From: Hyphodiscus hymeniophilus
Lineage: Eukaryota > Ascomycota > Leotiomycetes > Helotiales > Hyphodiscaceae
Direction: 5' to 3'
Length of the DNA: 64,000 nt
Assembly (NCBI GenBank): GCA_016508695.1
Contig: VNKQ01000017.1
Span: forward strand, 372,001-436,000
Part shown: piece by piece, positions 33,482-47,816 of the stretch
Position numbering within the stretch: position 1 is the stretch's first letter
Layout of the letters: each line of letters starts with the position of its first letter
Made by a program: the position numbers and the translations under genes
The notes under the pieces: model-generated
Database searches by the model: none
What the model saw: the letters and a program-made list of their open reading frames with translations, nothing else
What the model was told of the DNA's origin: nothing

Positions 33482-36400
33482 CAAGTTCCGGGCTAGTAAT
33501 GGGGAGTTGTATCTGAATAAGGGCATTAGAGCATGAGAGGATTCCGCCGGCTGGCAGGGCAAGACAGGGTTCCCTATAGACTAGTATTTGCTAGCGTAGT
33601 GTACAAGAAGTAAGCAGTGCCTATTCATTCGTCTGTGCCTCCTGACTACCTTTGTTTTAGAAGAATCACTAGAGCGTTTGTTTTCGTCCAAAGAAAAACT
33701 CAATTATGGTATCTACTAACCCTCAACCCCTGGATCGGCGAAACACCGGTATCTTTACCCGAACTCCACTAGACGCATGTGGTCTTGCAACTTTGCCTCA
33801 ACCTTCAAATTGTCTTTGAACCCGATAGCAGAGTTTGATTTCGCAATTTCACAGGGTGACTTTTCGGAAGTAGACATGTGTCACAAAAGTCAGCAACTAA
33901 ACCAAGGTCTTTGCTCAACGACATAAGTTTCATATCGTTACACGTCGATCTTCCGTCCAATATTCGCAAATAAAAATGGTCCCAACGCTCCAACAGCTCT
34001 AGACTTTAGGATGCCGGTTTTGGTATTGGCATACGTCTATTATGACGTAAAACAGTGCCGGGTTTTGCCCTGTCGAAGGGCGAAAAGCTTGCCATAGGAG
34101 GGAAGTGTGCCTTTCCTCAGATAATGGCCTTCGGGCAAGATATGCATGGTAAGTTGCAGGAGAGTAGGTGTTGGCAAAGGTGGATTGCGAGAAGACTGGC
34201 GGTATATAAAGTTCTGATATGGCAGACGTTGCTTTGAGGTGCGAGCCTCGACCAGTGATCTTGGCAGGAGTTACAGCGAGAGTTTGAAGCTGTGAATTGG
34301 CGATGGCACGCCATTTATCTTTCTGAGACTTTTTTGATGATCTCAAGCCAAGGTATGGGAGTGTGAAGTCGTGGATGCCACTTTGAGTGATGGGTACTTG
34401 AGTTCAACAGCATGCAATGAATCTTTCGGAACGTCGGATGGCCTGTTCAATTCCAGAGGACCATAGCCATTTCTGCTGGCTTGAGAAATATATCCTCTGC
34501 AGTCCGCAACCAATATATCACATTTGGACAATTTGAACGCGATTACGCTGGTAATACTAATGGAACCATTCGTTGATTTCAGCATCAGCAAACGCATTCG
34601 TGGGCTCTTTGAAAGAATGATTAGACTTAAAGATTTAATAAAAGTTGTGGTAAAAATGTGTACTAAGTTAAAGGTATTTTCCTTGAGTTTTAGCTAGGTG
34701 CGCAGCAATTCAAGAAATGAGCACAATAAGACGCAGCAACCTTGACTTTGATACTGTGAGGTGATACGCAGCATGCAACAGCTGGCTTCTGATCATGATC
34801 TCACAAAGTCCGTTCGCTGGTGTGTAACTCTCATCTAGGAGGATTGTATTCTCAAACCTCGCTTCCTCCTACTAAAGTCTGTTGCTTCAAGATTTGTCTC
34901 TGCACGAGAAATGCCCCAAGGACCAGACTTCTAGGTCTTTTCAGGACGAAAAGCATGCGGTTCTACTTGGAGAGCAAGAATTTCACATGGGGCAGCTGCG
35001 GGAGTAATTGGGAAAAGCCAAGAACCTCAGAAGTCCCACAGCAATTAAAAGTAAAGATACCATGACACCCTGATGTTCTCTGTAAGATAAATACACGCTC
35101 CCCAGATGCTCTTGCTAAACGCGGGCGTTGATGAGAAGACTGGAGCTCTGAATGCCCCGTGGGTTGTTGAAGCCACAACTAGAGCATCGTACAGCGACGG
35201 TCCTTCTGATGGCAAGCCTTATTCTAGCGACTCTCCAGACTCAAAAGAACGTAGAGCTTCTAAAGACGAGCCGACACTCACAGTGGAGTACAGTACCTCG
35301 TGTCAATATTCCGCCCGGTCCCATCCTCAACTCTCCAACCGTCCAACTACCTTAACCATCTGAAGTCCATCACCCAAAACACAACACGCAAGAACGTAAC
35401 GACAAGCTGGAGGGCCGAAACTCGCAGCCTGATCTAGGGAGAGCACCGGGGCCTGTATCGGAGAGGTCCGAGGTCCAAGGGGTCCGGGAGCTCTGTTCAA
35501 GCAGGGTTCTCACAGAAAACAGGCCATATTTGCATGACTGCTTCGAACACCCGGACAGTGGGGGACCCTGGAAGGAGGGTGAAGAGGGGCAATAGTGAAT
35601 CAGTGATGTATGCCTGAGTAGGAAGAGGCGCGCACGGTGAGGATGAGATAGCTGAGATGCAGGTCAAAGGCTGTGCTGCGCTAGAGTTTGATGTACATTG
35701 GGATCAGTAGATGCAGAGACTTGTTTGCGCGCTTTTCATGGATCGTGAGGGGACTCTTGGGGCTGGGATTGATTATCTCCTACCTGGGTTGGATGTCTTT
35801 TTTTTGACGTCGTCCGTGAAATGGCAGACACCAGTCAGTAGTACGGTTTCTTCAGCCGGCGTAACGGGAATGTATTTAGTAAAGGATGAAGAATCAAATC
35901 ATTGAACACAGACCAATTCAGAGGAGATCCGCACTGAAAATCGCAGCTTTCATAGCAGCAGTCTTTCATGGTATTGCATATATCGCGTATTGATATTGAT
36001 AACTGACCCTGATATTGATTCCAAACACCACCCATGCGCTTAATGGACCAAGAAAGAATATCAACCCGGACCCCACAAGGATGGACCAAGCACTAGATCA
36101 GCCTTACACTTCTCTCCCCTCTCACTTGTTCGGAAGGCCCACAACCCCAAACTGCGCATAGACGGCAATGCAAACGATGCCGGCGAGGTCCCAACTTACC
36201 GTTCACCCCACCTAAGCAGCAATGCGCATGACCTTAAGTGCAGAAAGTCTCCTGTGTCGCACTCTCAGTGGATGGGAGGCGGGGGATCTGGATGTTGGCT
36301 CCGGATCGTATCGGGACATGTGATTGTGAGTCAAAAAGCCGTGATTTAGCTCGACATCGCGACGAGATATACTCTGCTTTGCGTATCATTTATATACAAA

Positions 36401-39400
36401 GCTAAAATGCGGGTCTGCTGAAGCAGTAGAAACACACTGTAATTCATCTGCCTTGCACGATGCTCTTCCGTCGAATATAAAACAAGACGAAACAAACTTG
36501 GGTCTTGTACTGGGAACCACGAGTGGAAGACGTGCCAGGTCTTCTGAATAAGCAACTTGTTCTTCATCTTCAGGATACATTGTCGGCTATGACCGTCATC
36601 ACAATCAACGACTTTGAATCCGTGACACGACATGCTTCCTCATGAGAAGCGTTGCGCAGCCCAAAATAGATATACTAATATACCCCTCGGATGATTTTGG
36701 CAGCAGGCATAGCCCTCCCCTCATTGAAACAAATTCAGGGCACCTTGTCCTTGTACGATCGTATTGGCAACTGTTGTGATAAAGGCGGGGTAGTAAATGA
36801 TAGTGAATGTTGTTGACAAGGGATTGTGTCGCGGTGATCGCGGTGATAGTATCAAGAATTTCAGCTTAAGGGAACATTCCTCGTAAACGGAAACGAAAAG
36901 AAAAGAAAAGATGAGAACTGTAAAATCGCAGAAAATTATCACAAGAGATGCCTTTCCCTGATGACTACTGAATGTTGGACACACCATCGCTCATCTAATG
37001 ACATCTGCCCATAACCAGGTATTTCACACTAAGCTTTCCGCTCGAGACTTGGACTTCAAGAAGCCGGTCTGCACCCGAGAGCATCCCAAGTATGACGCAC
37101 ATGAGTCACGGGTAGAAAACCGTACAAAGGAAGATGAGCGTGAAGCAAGAGAGAGAGAGAGAGAGCGGTGTTGTCAGGAAGAGAGATGGGCACGGACGGC
37201 ATTGGGTTTGACGTTGCCAGGCTGAAACGGTTGCAGCACGTTATTGACACAGTCTAGAATGCACTTTGCAGTCGAGCGCGGGAGATGCGTATACCTGTCG
37301 TTCGCGAAACTCAAGAATGCTTCATCAAGGGCGTGGTTCTCCATAATGATAGCAAGCTTACGAAGGTAAATGTTGAGAAGGTTTGGAGCACTGGGGGCCC
37401 TCGAGGGGGAGATAGCACAGGAGGGACCAAACGTAGCGAAGGATGGATGAATGCCCCAATGCTTTATGGCGCAATAGCTTTCTTGATCTATTTTAAATGT
37501 TTGCCTCGAAGACCTGACATTCAAGTCCTAGAAACATGAGCACGAGATGAGAACCACCAGGTGTCTTTGAGGAAGTAGAGGAATGATGTCGTGGGTGTGC
37601 CACGAAGCATCGATGATTATTCCGACAATGCAGAAAACGGCATTATTGATGTGCGCATGTAGCGAAAAAGAGAAGGAATGTCACTAGGGATTGGAGGTCT
37701 ATCCCCTTCGTGGTTTCGTATTGAAAAAGATTGCCTTTGGTGCTAGGTATGGTGCATGAATATCTGCAATTGAAGGCAAGATCCGCAGATAGCGGAAGTT
37801 GACATTCCTCTTGAGGACCTTTTCGTCTGGTGGCAGAGAGAAGCAGCCAATTCATATACAAAAGGAGCTATTCAAAAATTCTGATCAGCCTCTCTAGTGA
37901 GACATTTGAAGATGCAGAACCTCGGCACAGATACTATGGAGGACTTGATTCCGGAGCTCGTCGTAGCCGCAGAGAAGAGGCACTATGCCCTACGAGACTT
38001 GAGTTAACTGTGCGGGAACAGAGGTGGGGGATGAAAGTATGTTCCCGAGGAAACTTCACTATTGAAAAAGCAATATGAACTGCCACTAGCAGAACGGAAG
38101 AGTAGAGCCATGCAATGGCTTTTCCTTCTCCTGCATTGCTGACGATGATCCATCCCCAAGGGGAACCAAGCACCAGCCTTACGGAAACTGCAAGTCCCAA
38201 TCAATACTTAGAAGGAAAATCAAATTCCCACCCGTCAGCAACGAAGCTGTTTAGGGCTTAAGGCACGCATACCTCCTTTCCGTATCGAGCGACAAAGAAA
38301 ATGCATCATTTTGGCGGCTCGAGGCCGCCTCAGAGGCTCACACTAACCCAGAGTCCGTCGTCGGAGTTTTGCATCCTAGCCTCTCAACCGAACTCCTCAT
38401 TGGATTGATGTCTAAATGCCGCCTCTTGGCTTGTATTTTCGTGATTCGCGAGGGCGGCTTAGGGCTGGCGGTGGGGTTTTCGTTCGTTTTCGTGAGAGGC
38501 GGCCACGCATGGCCAATGGTAGTGTCCAGGCTGGATTGTCGGAGCGTATTGGTATTGCTGTCAGACCTCCAGAGTCCATACGGAGGTAGATCCGACCTTG
38601 ATGGCTAGTTTCTGTGGGGAAACTCGTGACAGAGGGACGATGAAGACTGTGTTGGTTGAGATCCTCTTGGGCGAAGCATCTGGAGGCTTGAAAACGTGCG
38701 ATTTCATACCTCTGGCCTTGTACCTGGTGGTGTGCAAGATTCATCCGAGAAAAAGGCACGTTCACCCGCGCGTCCAACGTCTTGCATACAAAGCAGGGAG
38801 AAGCTGCAGGTCAGGTCTTTTACAGAGCTGGCCCGCATCCGCGGCTCCTACAATTGGCGACGTCGACTACGCTACTGCAGCTCTGATATTCGTTTCCCAA
38901 ACTTTGGGTTGAAGACACGGAGACGGCGACGGCTCTGTTCAAGTCTGCTGGGGAGCAGCGAGACTTCCTTCCTTGTCGGATTTCTGTAGGAAGATGGATT
39001 GGGATGCTCCCCCCTTCTCAGCACCGAAGGATTCTGCACTGTGCGTTATCCGCGTCGTTGTTTGCGTTATATATGAAGGTGCATCCTCTTCCAACGCGTC
39101 AGCATTGGAAAGGAGGTGGTCGGGCCTCAGTTCGTGTTCGGCGTTCAACTTCGGCGGAAACTAGCATGAATGGAATACCTTTGTATTGGGTACGGGAAGG
39201 CCGTCCTCGCAGTTTCAACTGCGTCTCTATGGCATCCCGCCGCGTCTGCTTCTTCAAATGGACTTACTTATATGCAACTATAGCGTATGCGAGCTCACCT
39301 ACATCTGCAGAATGAAATCCTTCATCTTCGTTGATTGAAGACAGGACCACTTATCGAAAAATGTATTTCTATCGATCTCGTTTGCGGTTGTTGGTGCTAA

Positions 39401-42400
39401 AATCCGAATCCGCGGATCGGGTTTTTGTAGACCCGTTATCTAGGCCTTTAGAAGCTTAGAGGGACGATAGCGGTTCCAGACAGCGCACCGCTTTTTACTA
39501 GACTGGGTTCGACTTCGAATCTAGTGTTTATAATCAAGAGAATACGAGAGCAGCCCTCCAGTTCGTCCGACAATTGAGCAATGACTAAGAAAACCAAAAG
39601 TCAACACTGGCGTTAGAGCGCCTTTTTGGTGTAGAAGATGTGTTTACCCCCCTTCGTGGCGCGAGCTTGCGGGAGAAGGTTGGGGCGTAATGCAGTTCCG
39701 GTCTTCATCGCCAGTCCATCACAGACGCCAGGCACACACTGGATGGACATTTGCCCACTTCTTTTCAAGCCGTGTTTGGCCCGGGGAAGAGCAGAGAGGT
39801 TTATGGAGATCCGATGAAATCATCCGAGGTTTGACGGGAGGGGCAAAAGTGGGATTGACCGGTGGCCGAGTTTCATGTAGAGAAATTGATATGAGGGATA
39901 GAGGGATGACATCCGCCATGGAACTTGTAGCTTTTGATCCTGCGTTTAAATGCTCACAGTTGCCAACAAGATGTACGTTTTAGAGAAGCTCCAGACCTGG
40001 GTTGACGGAAGCTAAGGTGCGAGAGGTGCATGTTGATGGGATGGGACGGTGATCCGTGATGATGATCTTGGCTGCAGGTAAAGACTGCACAAACGGATAG
40101 AGAGTCGAGTAAGAAAAGGCTGAGTAGGCAAGGCGACACTCTGGACAGGCATGCTGGAGACAAATTGGGAGAAGGGTTCGGATGGGATGCTCACTGCAGG
40201 ATGCAGTTTTCGGTACCTGAGGTTGCGGGATAGTCGAGGCACTGAGCCTATTGATGATGCTTGGATCCAGTATCGTGATCAACCCGTGTGGAGAAGGATT
40301 GTGCAATCGATATCACAGTGGAGTTTTGTCGACCAGGATTTGCTTTTCTTTCCCAAGCTGTTTTCCTCGCCATAGCCGTTACAATGCCGTTACAAGGCAC
40401 TCCGGCGTCCTTGGGCAGGGGGCGAGAGAGATAGGAAGTGAGAGAGAAGATCTCAGGTTGTTTTCCCCAATATTCCATATCCAAGTCCCGTAGCCCACCC
40501 CAGTTGAAGATCGTAGCCCCAAAATGAAGAACGAGCTTGACCGCAATTGATTCCCGTGAGCTGACTACCGGAACAGCGCATGGATGGGAAGTCCTAACCT
40601 CTTTGCATGTTAAGCTCGCCGATCATCTTCACGAACTACCCATGGGACACCAGAGGTAGCGTATTCCCACGGCGGGTGCTGAGCTATTTCCAGTTAGGCA
40701 TCGTGAGTTGCAAATCTTGAGGCGTACGTACAGATGGCGTTTGTCGGGATTCTGGTGCGCATCCGTCGTCACCCGTTGTCAAGGATGCAGTTGTTGTTGG
40801 TGGTTGCAGAGCGAATACACATGCAGCGTGACTGACTACCTGAGTGAGCCGTGCTTCAATGCGAAGCACGTGTCTACACAGCTCTGACTTTACCACCAAC
40901 ACGACAACACTCGACTTCTGACCGTCAGAACCAACACATTATCCACTTCAAGCAGACATGCCATCGCACCCTCTGATCTGAGCGAGCCCGAGCCGTGCCG
41001 TTGGTTCTCGTCGATCATGAATCAAAAGGAGATTGGCTTCCTTTAGACCACCCTCTTTTGGGGTCCCTTACGGAGCAGAAAAGGATACATGGGTACATCT
41101 GAACCCTCCCGTCTTGAGTTCTGACAAGCCACGGCTGGGAACTAACATTTGCGGACGTGCGCAGGTCCCCTTTCAACGGACCCTGGGCTCTGCATGGGCA
41201 TGGGCATGGGGATGGGAAGACTTCCGGCAGGGGAGTAGGGAAGTAGGGCAGTAGGGGAGCCTTGCAGCAAGCAGGGTGTTATTTTGAAAGGGGACGAACC
41301 CCACGCCGCGGCACGCACTCGAATCCTCGAAGCCTCGAAGGTAACGGACGGGCCAGGACGGCCCAGCACGCAGCGAGGCCAGGCCAGGCCGCTGCAGGCT
41401 GCAGCAAAATGGCCGGCGTCCACGCTGTCGAGAGAAGCCGCTGGTGCATGCATGAGGTGGTGTATTCGGAGAAGAAGCAGATGACTAGGAGAGTTGCTTG
41501 AGCACCACATGATCTCATCATACGTGGTGGCGATCGTGAGGTTGGAGATGGAAATTACGCTGGAGGGACGAGACGAAAATGAGGGGTGAAGGGGACATAG
41601 ACATGAAGGGGGTGGTGATGGGTTGGTTGGAGGCAATTTCCAGAAAGGGGGATAAATCTTCGCTCTGTTTGGCCGAGGGACACGCTCCATCTCGTCAATA
41701 ATGAGGCAACGAGGTCAGCGCCTTGTGCAGACATGAGGCTATCCAGACATCGAGATTCGAGTCAGCTTTTGGAATGCTTGTGAGTGGGCAGAAGTGAATG
41801 CTGGGAAGAGGATTGGAATGAGAGTAATTCTGGTCACTGGCGACGACGACGACGCGCTCTCTCCTCTGCCTCATGGTCTCTGTCTGCGCTTCCCGGAGAG
41901 ATGGGTTGACTGTGGAATCAGATGGTGGTTGGGTGATGGTCCTGGTGGACCGTGATAGTGGATGCTCTGGTGTATCTCCGCCCTTGGCTTTGACTTTGGC
42001 TTTGTGGCTTCTGCTTGGAGTGACACCCACGACATCATGAGCACTCGACTCAAAATCCATCTAATAATTGCGTACTGTAGACTGATCCATATCATGGGGT
42101 CAGAAAGCAGCGAGCACAGAAGTACAATACCAACCGAATAACCAACATGTATGTATTTCCTAGATTCCACCCACCTTGCCGCAAACCATCCATCACGGAC
42201 ACTCTTCAGGGCATCAAAGTGTCCGGCCCCTTTCTTTACCTTGGGCTGCCGCTGCTGCAGTGCCACTATCGCAGCCATCCATCCCACGCATGCACCTTGC
42301 AAAACACCCCCCTGGAGCAACGCTTTCCATTCCGTTTTGGCACATTTCCTCAAGCCAGTCCAATGAGAAAAGGCGTAGCTTTTTCGATTCCACGGAGAGT

Positions 42401-44097
42401 TTTCTTTTTTTGCACCGTTGGATTGTGGACTTTGGAATTACGAGGTAGGATGCAGGATGTAGAATTACTCCGGAGTAACTTGTCTGTACTTGATTAATTC
42501 CACCGACTACAGAGCGTATGCTGCAATGAATTGTGACTGATCTGCACTCCATACATTGTCGTCTCTGCTTCCTCCTCCTCCTCTTCTCCTCCCCTCACGT
42601 TCCCCCTTCCTCGCTCCCTTTCTTCTCTCCCCTGCGTCGTCCTCCTCCTCCTGCATCAATCCATTGTGACGCTGGCGTGTATACAATTGCTGCCCTGCTG
42701 TCCTGCCGCAACTGAAAATCAGTTCTAATTGTCTAATTGATTTTAATATAAGACCTTGATTCCATGTCCAATTCCATTGCCATTTTCAGTGACCGATCAT
42801 CCAAAAATTACTCGGCCAAATTTCCAGCCCAAGCAACGCAGCACCACCCCACCAACACTGACTGGCTTGTGCGCAGAAACCGTTTCGGCTGTCCTCCCAC
42901 TGGTCCTCCCTGCCTCTCCTTCCCTGCCCTTGCATTCTCTCGACAACAACATCCACATCCTCAATAATGCTCATCCACTCTCTCTTCCCCCCAACCCAAC
43001 CCAAGTTCCTAACCTAGGAACCACCACCCTCGTTACTCCTTCCCCCGTCAATCCGGCAAAAGGGTCCAAGCTAAAGGGATCACTGACCGACTAAACAGTA
43101 ATCCACTACATTCTTGACCCTCGCCATCCCTCGAAACTCAATTCTCAGTCCCCCTGGCTGGAGATAATCCTTGGTCGAATAATACCACCATCCCCAGCTC
43201 CTTCGACTTTGGTTGTCGTCGTTGCCAGCAACAGCATCAGACACCGGCCGAGGTGTTCTTCAACTGCACAACTCTCGAGCATCAGACTTCCCTGCCTGCA
43301 TCACAGTTTCACGCATTGGCTGTGCACCGAAAGTTTGAACAACCCCCCAGCATCCGAGACCACTCCAACGCATTGGCCATTCTACCATTCATCACCTGCC
43401 TGAGACGTCGATTGTGTTGTGATCGCCGGCCCGAACGGCCACAATCTGACTCGAAAATCTCAAAGGCTAAAGCATAATCGTTGCCCGTTTATCGTCCGGA
43501 AGACAGCTCTTGGACGACGGTTTCCCGTCGCTCATAGCGTAACGTCTGACCAAACCATCCAAAAGTGCCCCAGGATCAGATATATTTCGAGGAAGATCGG
43601 CATAACGTTTGACTGTCCCGGCTCTACTCCTCGAGAGCTGCATGACAAGTCTGGAGATTTGCTCCCCAAACCCTTGAGGGTGACCCGATCTGGTATGCAG
43701 CCATCCGCCGCACTCGAATCATCGAGGCATTCCTGGTCCCCATTCCTCCCATTCTTCCTTCACAATCACAACATACAAGATAACCTTATCTGTGCCAACC
43801 TCTTTGCTAATCGAATCGTCAATGCAGATCGTGCAATACCCAACGGACAATTGCGTATCTGGCAGGAACAGAGAACTCAGAGTTCAAAGTAGAGTTTTTG
43901 CCATTTGCTTTCACTGTTCGAGTTCGCCACGCCCTTGACTTCGACTCGCGACCTACAGACACCCTTACTCACGCGTCTTCTGCCATTGCTTTCCAGCCCG
44001 AGGAGCTGTAGGGGTATAAGCAAGGCTCAATTGACCTCATACCTTACAACAAACAACAGGAAGAAGTTCCCATGGTATTATTCTCAGGTAGCCCAAC
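33482..44097. other. 10.6-kb stretch without a supported gene
   Basis: Every open frame here is short, overlaps others and lacks a recognisable motif. 33.8-36 kb has weakly coding-like pieces on both strands that I cannot name (for example minus strand 34343-34597). Features visible by eye are an (AG)n run near 37149-37164, the GC-rich block 41150-41460 and the C/T-rich tract 42560-42660. From about 42550 the sequence is pyrimidine-rich, which fits a long promoter and leader for the RasGEF gene. No terminal repeats or transposase motifs were found by reading. Confidence 0.45.
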
Positions 44098-47000
44098 ATG
44101 GTGATGGAGACCGAGAATCCTGCGCACACGATTGTTCATGTAGCACCTCTGGCCATCAGCAAAGCCAGCTCGCGGTCTCGCTCAGATAGCGAGGGCTCGA
44201 AGCACAGAAGGGACGCATATTCGCGAAGCAGCCACATGACAGGAGCCTCCACGAGCACTCAGTCACAGATGACGCCTCCCACGACGCCAAATAGCTCCCA
44301 AGAGGATCTAAATCAACACGTTGAAGCTCCACAACCCGTCTTCCACAATTTTCTACGAGCTTTCTATCCATTCCATCCTACGTATACAATATCCGACACG
44401 ACTGTTACGCTACCATTGAGTGAGGGAGACGTGATTCTAGTGCACTCGATACACACCAATGGCTGGGCTGATGGAACCCTACTGGTGTCTGGGGCCCGTG
44501 GCTGGCTCCCGACGAATTACTGCGAGTCTTACGAACCCGAGTCGATGAGAAATTTATTGAAAGCGTTGTTGAATTTCTGGGACCTTCTACGGAGCGGTAT
44601 GACAACCGACAGCGAGATTTTTGGCAACCAGGAGTTTATGCGGGGCATCATCGCTGGAGTTCGATCTTTGCTCGTAGGTGCCTGGTCATTATATTACATT
44701 CAAGGTGCTGACGTTGGTTATAGGAAAAATCGAAATGCTTGACGCGCGAATCGCCGACTGTCCAAGGCAATGATGTGCTACGAAAAACCAGAAAAGCCCT
44801 TTTGTCTGATCTATCATCATTGGTCAAGACCGCAAAGAGGCTACAAGAATACACTATTAGCCCAGATCCGAGGCAGTCGGAGACTGATGCAGTGAATGAC
44901 ACCATTGATGAGATGATCTTGAAGGCTTTCAAGATTGTTACCAGGGGTGTCAAATTTCTTGATATATTGGAAGACGACATGAGGCAAAGACTGGCACCAG
45001 TCCACCGTGTCATGGCAACTGTCGCCGAGGAATCTTACAATCCTCCCACTCCTCCAGCGGAGATAACGTCATTTGCCTATGCACAACATGAAAACCCTGC
45101 ATCCGACGCGGTATCTCGCAGAAGCTCGAGTCTCACTTCTGCAAGCGCCCTCTCCAGCTCCCAAAAATTAGACGAACAAACGAAGCGACTGTCGTACAAA
45201 CCAATTTTGAGTGCCTACACAAACAACGCTTCCTCCCGCCCACTGTCGTTTTCAATCGCCGCAAAACGGCAATCAGTATCCCACCGTCTATCTCTGACAG
45301 CCTCAGTACCTCCTGAACGGCGAAAGAACCTGGTTTCTCAGCGGTTGATTGCTAGCCATGACACCTTCTTGTCATATCTCGCGTCCTTCATTGGCCGCTT
45401 ACATTTACAATCGCAATCGTCGTCGGAGCTAGTCCTGACGATTCGCCAATCTGTTACTGCTGGACGTGAGCTTCTGATGGTTGTTGAAATAGTATGTGGA
45501 CACGATACAGCAAGCTTGGAATACTTGTCGCCTGCAAAGGAGGCCATGAGCGATCGAATTACTATGTTGGTTTCATCTGCACGAGACATCATGAATTCAT
45601 CTGATGCTGAGGACGAAGATGTAGTGATGCCACAGCAAAATGGACGTCTCTTGACGGCCGCGACAGGATGTGTTAAAGCTGCTGGAGAATGCGTGGCAAA
45701 GACCAAATTTGTGATCGAGAGAATTGGGGATTTCGAGCTCGAGTCTCCAGGACTTGGCATTGATGTGAACTCATTTGACGCTGTGGTCGAAGAAGCTCCA
45801 GTAGCAGAGGAGTCTACCGAGGAGGTTATTGCACCTCCAGAACCGGTTGCTAGACCGCCCCCGCCGCCCCTCATTATCCCCAGCTACGAGAAACCGCTCC
45901 CTGATGTCCCTCAGGACTCACCAGCGGCGGTCGAAGATAATGCTGTGCGACTGGGTTCCGCGACTCTCCACCCGGATATCCCGGACGAATTCGTCTTGAG
46001 CGCATCCACAGATTCGAAGCGATCCTCAAGGAAGTCATTATTGCCGCCATTGCCAAGTATAACTGGCAGTCCACTGATGGGACACGGTGAATACAGTCCA
46101 TCTGAGAATTCTTCTACGACACATGACAATGAGTTCCAGCCATCAAACAGATCGGGAAGCTTCGCTGTTTCCAGCTCTGGTACCAGCAGCACATATTTCA
46201 GCAGTATGCGCGATTCTGAATCAAGTCTATTGTCCCAAGCTTCCACGCGAGCAACAACGCCTGATCTTACCGCCTACGTTCGTCGGAGCCATCCTTCGAT
46301 TTCTCAGCTAAGTATGACTGGAAGTCAATCCACCCTCGCAGATGATGCAGATGATGGCGAATCGAAAATGCTTGAGAAGACCTTCGCGCATGAGCTTCTT
46401 CACAACAAGGAAGGCCAAATAGCTGGCGGTACACTTCAAGCACTTGTTGAAAGAATGACTACCCATGACTCGACGCCCGACTCGATGTTTGTTTCTACCT
46501 TTTACCTCACCTTTCGGTTATTTGCGACTCCATCTGAGCTTGCAACGGCACTCATCGATCGCTTCGACTACGTTGGGGAAAGCCCTCATATTGCTGGCCC
46601 AGTGCGGCTACGAGTTTACAATGTGTTCAAGGGTTGGCTGGAATCCCACTGGAGGAATCTGTCAGATGAGAAGGCTCTGTCTTTGATTGACTCCTTTGCT
46701 AAAGAGAAGTTAAGCCGCGTTCTTCCTGCAGCTGGAAGAAGATTACTAGAGCTAGCTCAGAAGGTCTCATCGAATAATGGTCCTCTGGTACCTCGCCAAG
46801 TCTCATCCATGGGAAAGACCTCGACATCAATTGCCCAATATATCCCTGCCGATACTCCTTTACCGGCCCCGAACATGAGCAAGAGTTCAACCGCCTCTCT
46901 GAAGAACTGGAAGATGGGTGGTACTCCTCCAACTATTCTGGATTTCGACCCTCTTGAGCTTGCCCGACAACTGACGATCAAGGAGATGAACATTTTCTGC

Positions 47001-47816
47001 TTAATAATGCCCGAGGAGCTTCTTGGCTCAGAATGGGCCAAGAGATCCGGATCAAATGCTGTCAACGTTCGTGCAATGTCAACATTATCTACTGATCTCT
47101 CCAACCTCGTCGCAGACACAATTCTCCAATACGATGATGCGAAGAAGCGGGCAGTCATTATCAAACATTGGATCAAGATTGCGCACAAGTGTTTGGAAAT
47201 CAATAACTACGACTCACTGATGGCTATCATCTGCTCACTAAACTCCTCAACTATTGTGCGATTGAAGCGAACTTGGGAAATTGTATCCCAGAAGCGAAAG
47301 GACATGCTAAATGGACTCCAAGCAATCGTCGAACCCGATAAGAACTACGCTGTGCTCAGAAAAAGACTACACGACCACGTCCCACCCTGCCTACCGTTTG
47401 TTGGCACATACCTTACCGATCTCACCTTTGTGGACGCAGGCAACCCAGCGACGAAACAGCTTCCAGGCTGTGGAGACAAGGATGGAATGTCCGTCATAAA
47501 CTTCGACAAGCACACTCGAACGGCAAAGATTATTGGCGAGCTTCAACGTTTCCAAATCCCTTATCGCCTTACAGAAGTTCCAGACCTCCAAGAGTGGATT
47601 CAAGCACAGATCGTCCGCGTGAAATCCACATCCGAGCACGAAAACGTGCAGCAATATTATCGCAAAAGCTTGCTGCTTGAGCCACGCGAGAATCTCGCCC
47701 CACGAGCCAGTCCTATCGAAGGACACACCAACTCGAACACCAACACCAAAGAGAAATTTGATATCTTCGCATGGACACACTCCAGTCGAAGTGGACAGGT
47801 AGTGTCTAGCATTTAG
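44098..47816 (+). CDS. SH3-RasGEF exchange factor (Cdc25 type)
   Basis: Two exons (44098-44673, 44724-47816) with a 50-base intron (GTAGGT...ATAG) encode 1222 aa. Residues about 85-145 are an SH3 domain (FLRAFYPF, ALYDY-like; LSEGDVI; GWLPTNYC). A Ser/Pro-rich middle carries a PPPPPL run near residue 570. Residues about 734-880 are the RasGEF N-terminal (REM) module. Residues about 929-1165 are the catalytic Cdc25 domain, with DPLELARQLTIKE at its start, WIKIAHKCLEINNYDSLMAI in the core, and PCLPFVGTYLTDLTFVDAGN near its end. The protein should load GTP onto Ras at the plasma membrane, acting above adenylate cyclase and MAP kinase signalling. Domain order matches yeast Cdc25/Sdc25. ATG at 44098 is the first in frame after an upstream stop; ATG 44104 is two codons later and cannot be excluded. 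Confidence 0.93.

Noticed and set aside
41142..41690. 182-codon minus-strand frame in a GC-rich block
   Set aside because: Pro/Ser-rich, no motif, matched by open frames in other phases; GC content explains it.
43419..43892. 157-codon frame just before the RasGEF gene
   Set aside because: No domain, and it lies in the likely leader; at most an upstream frame without coding evidence.
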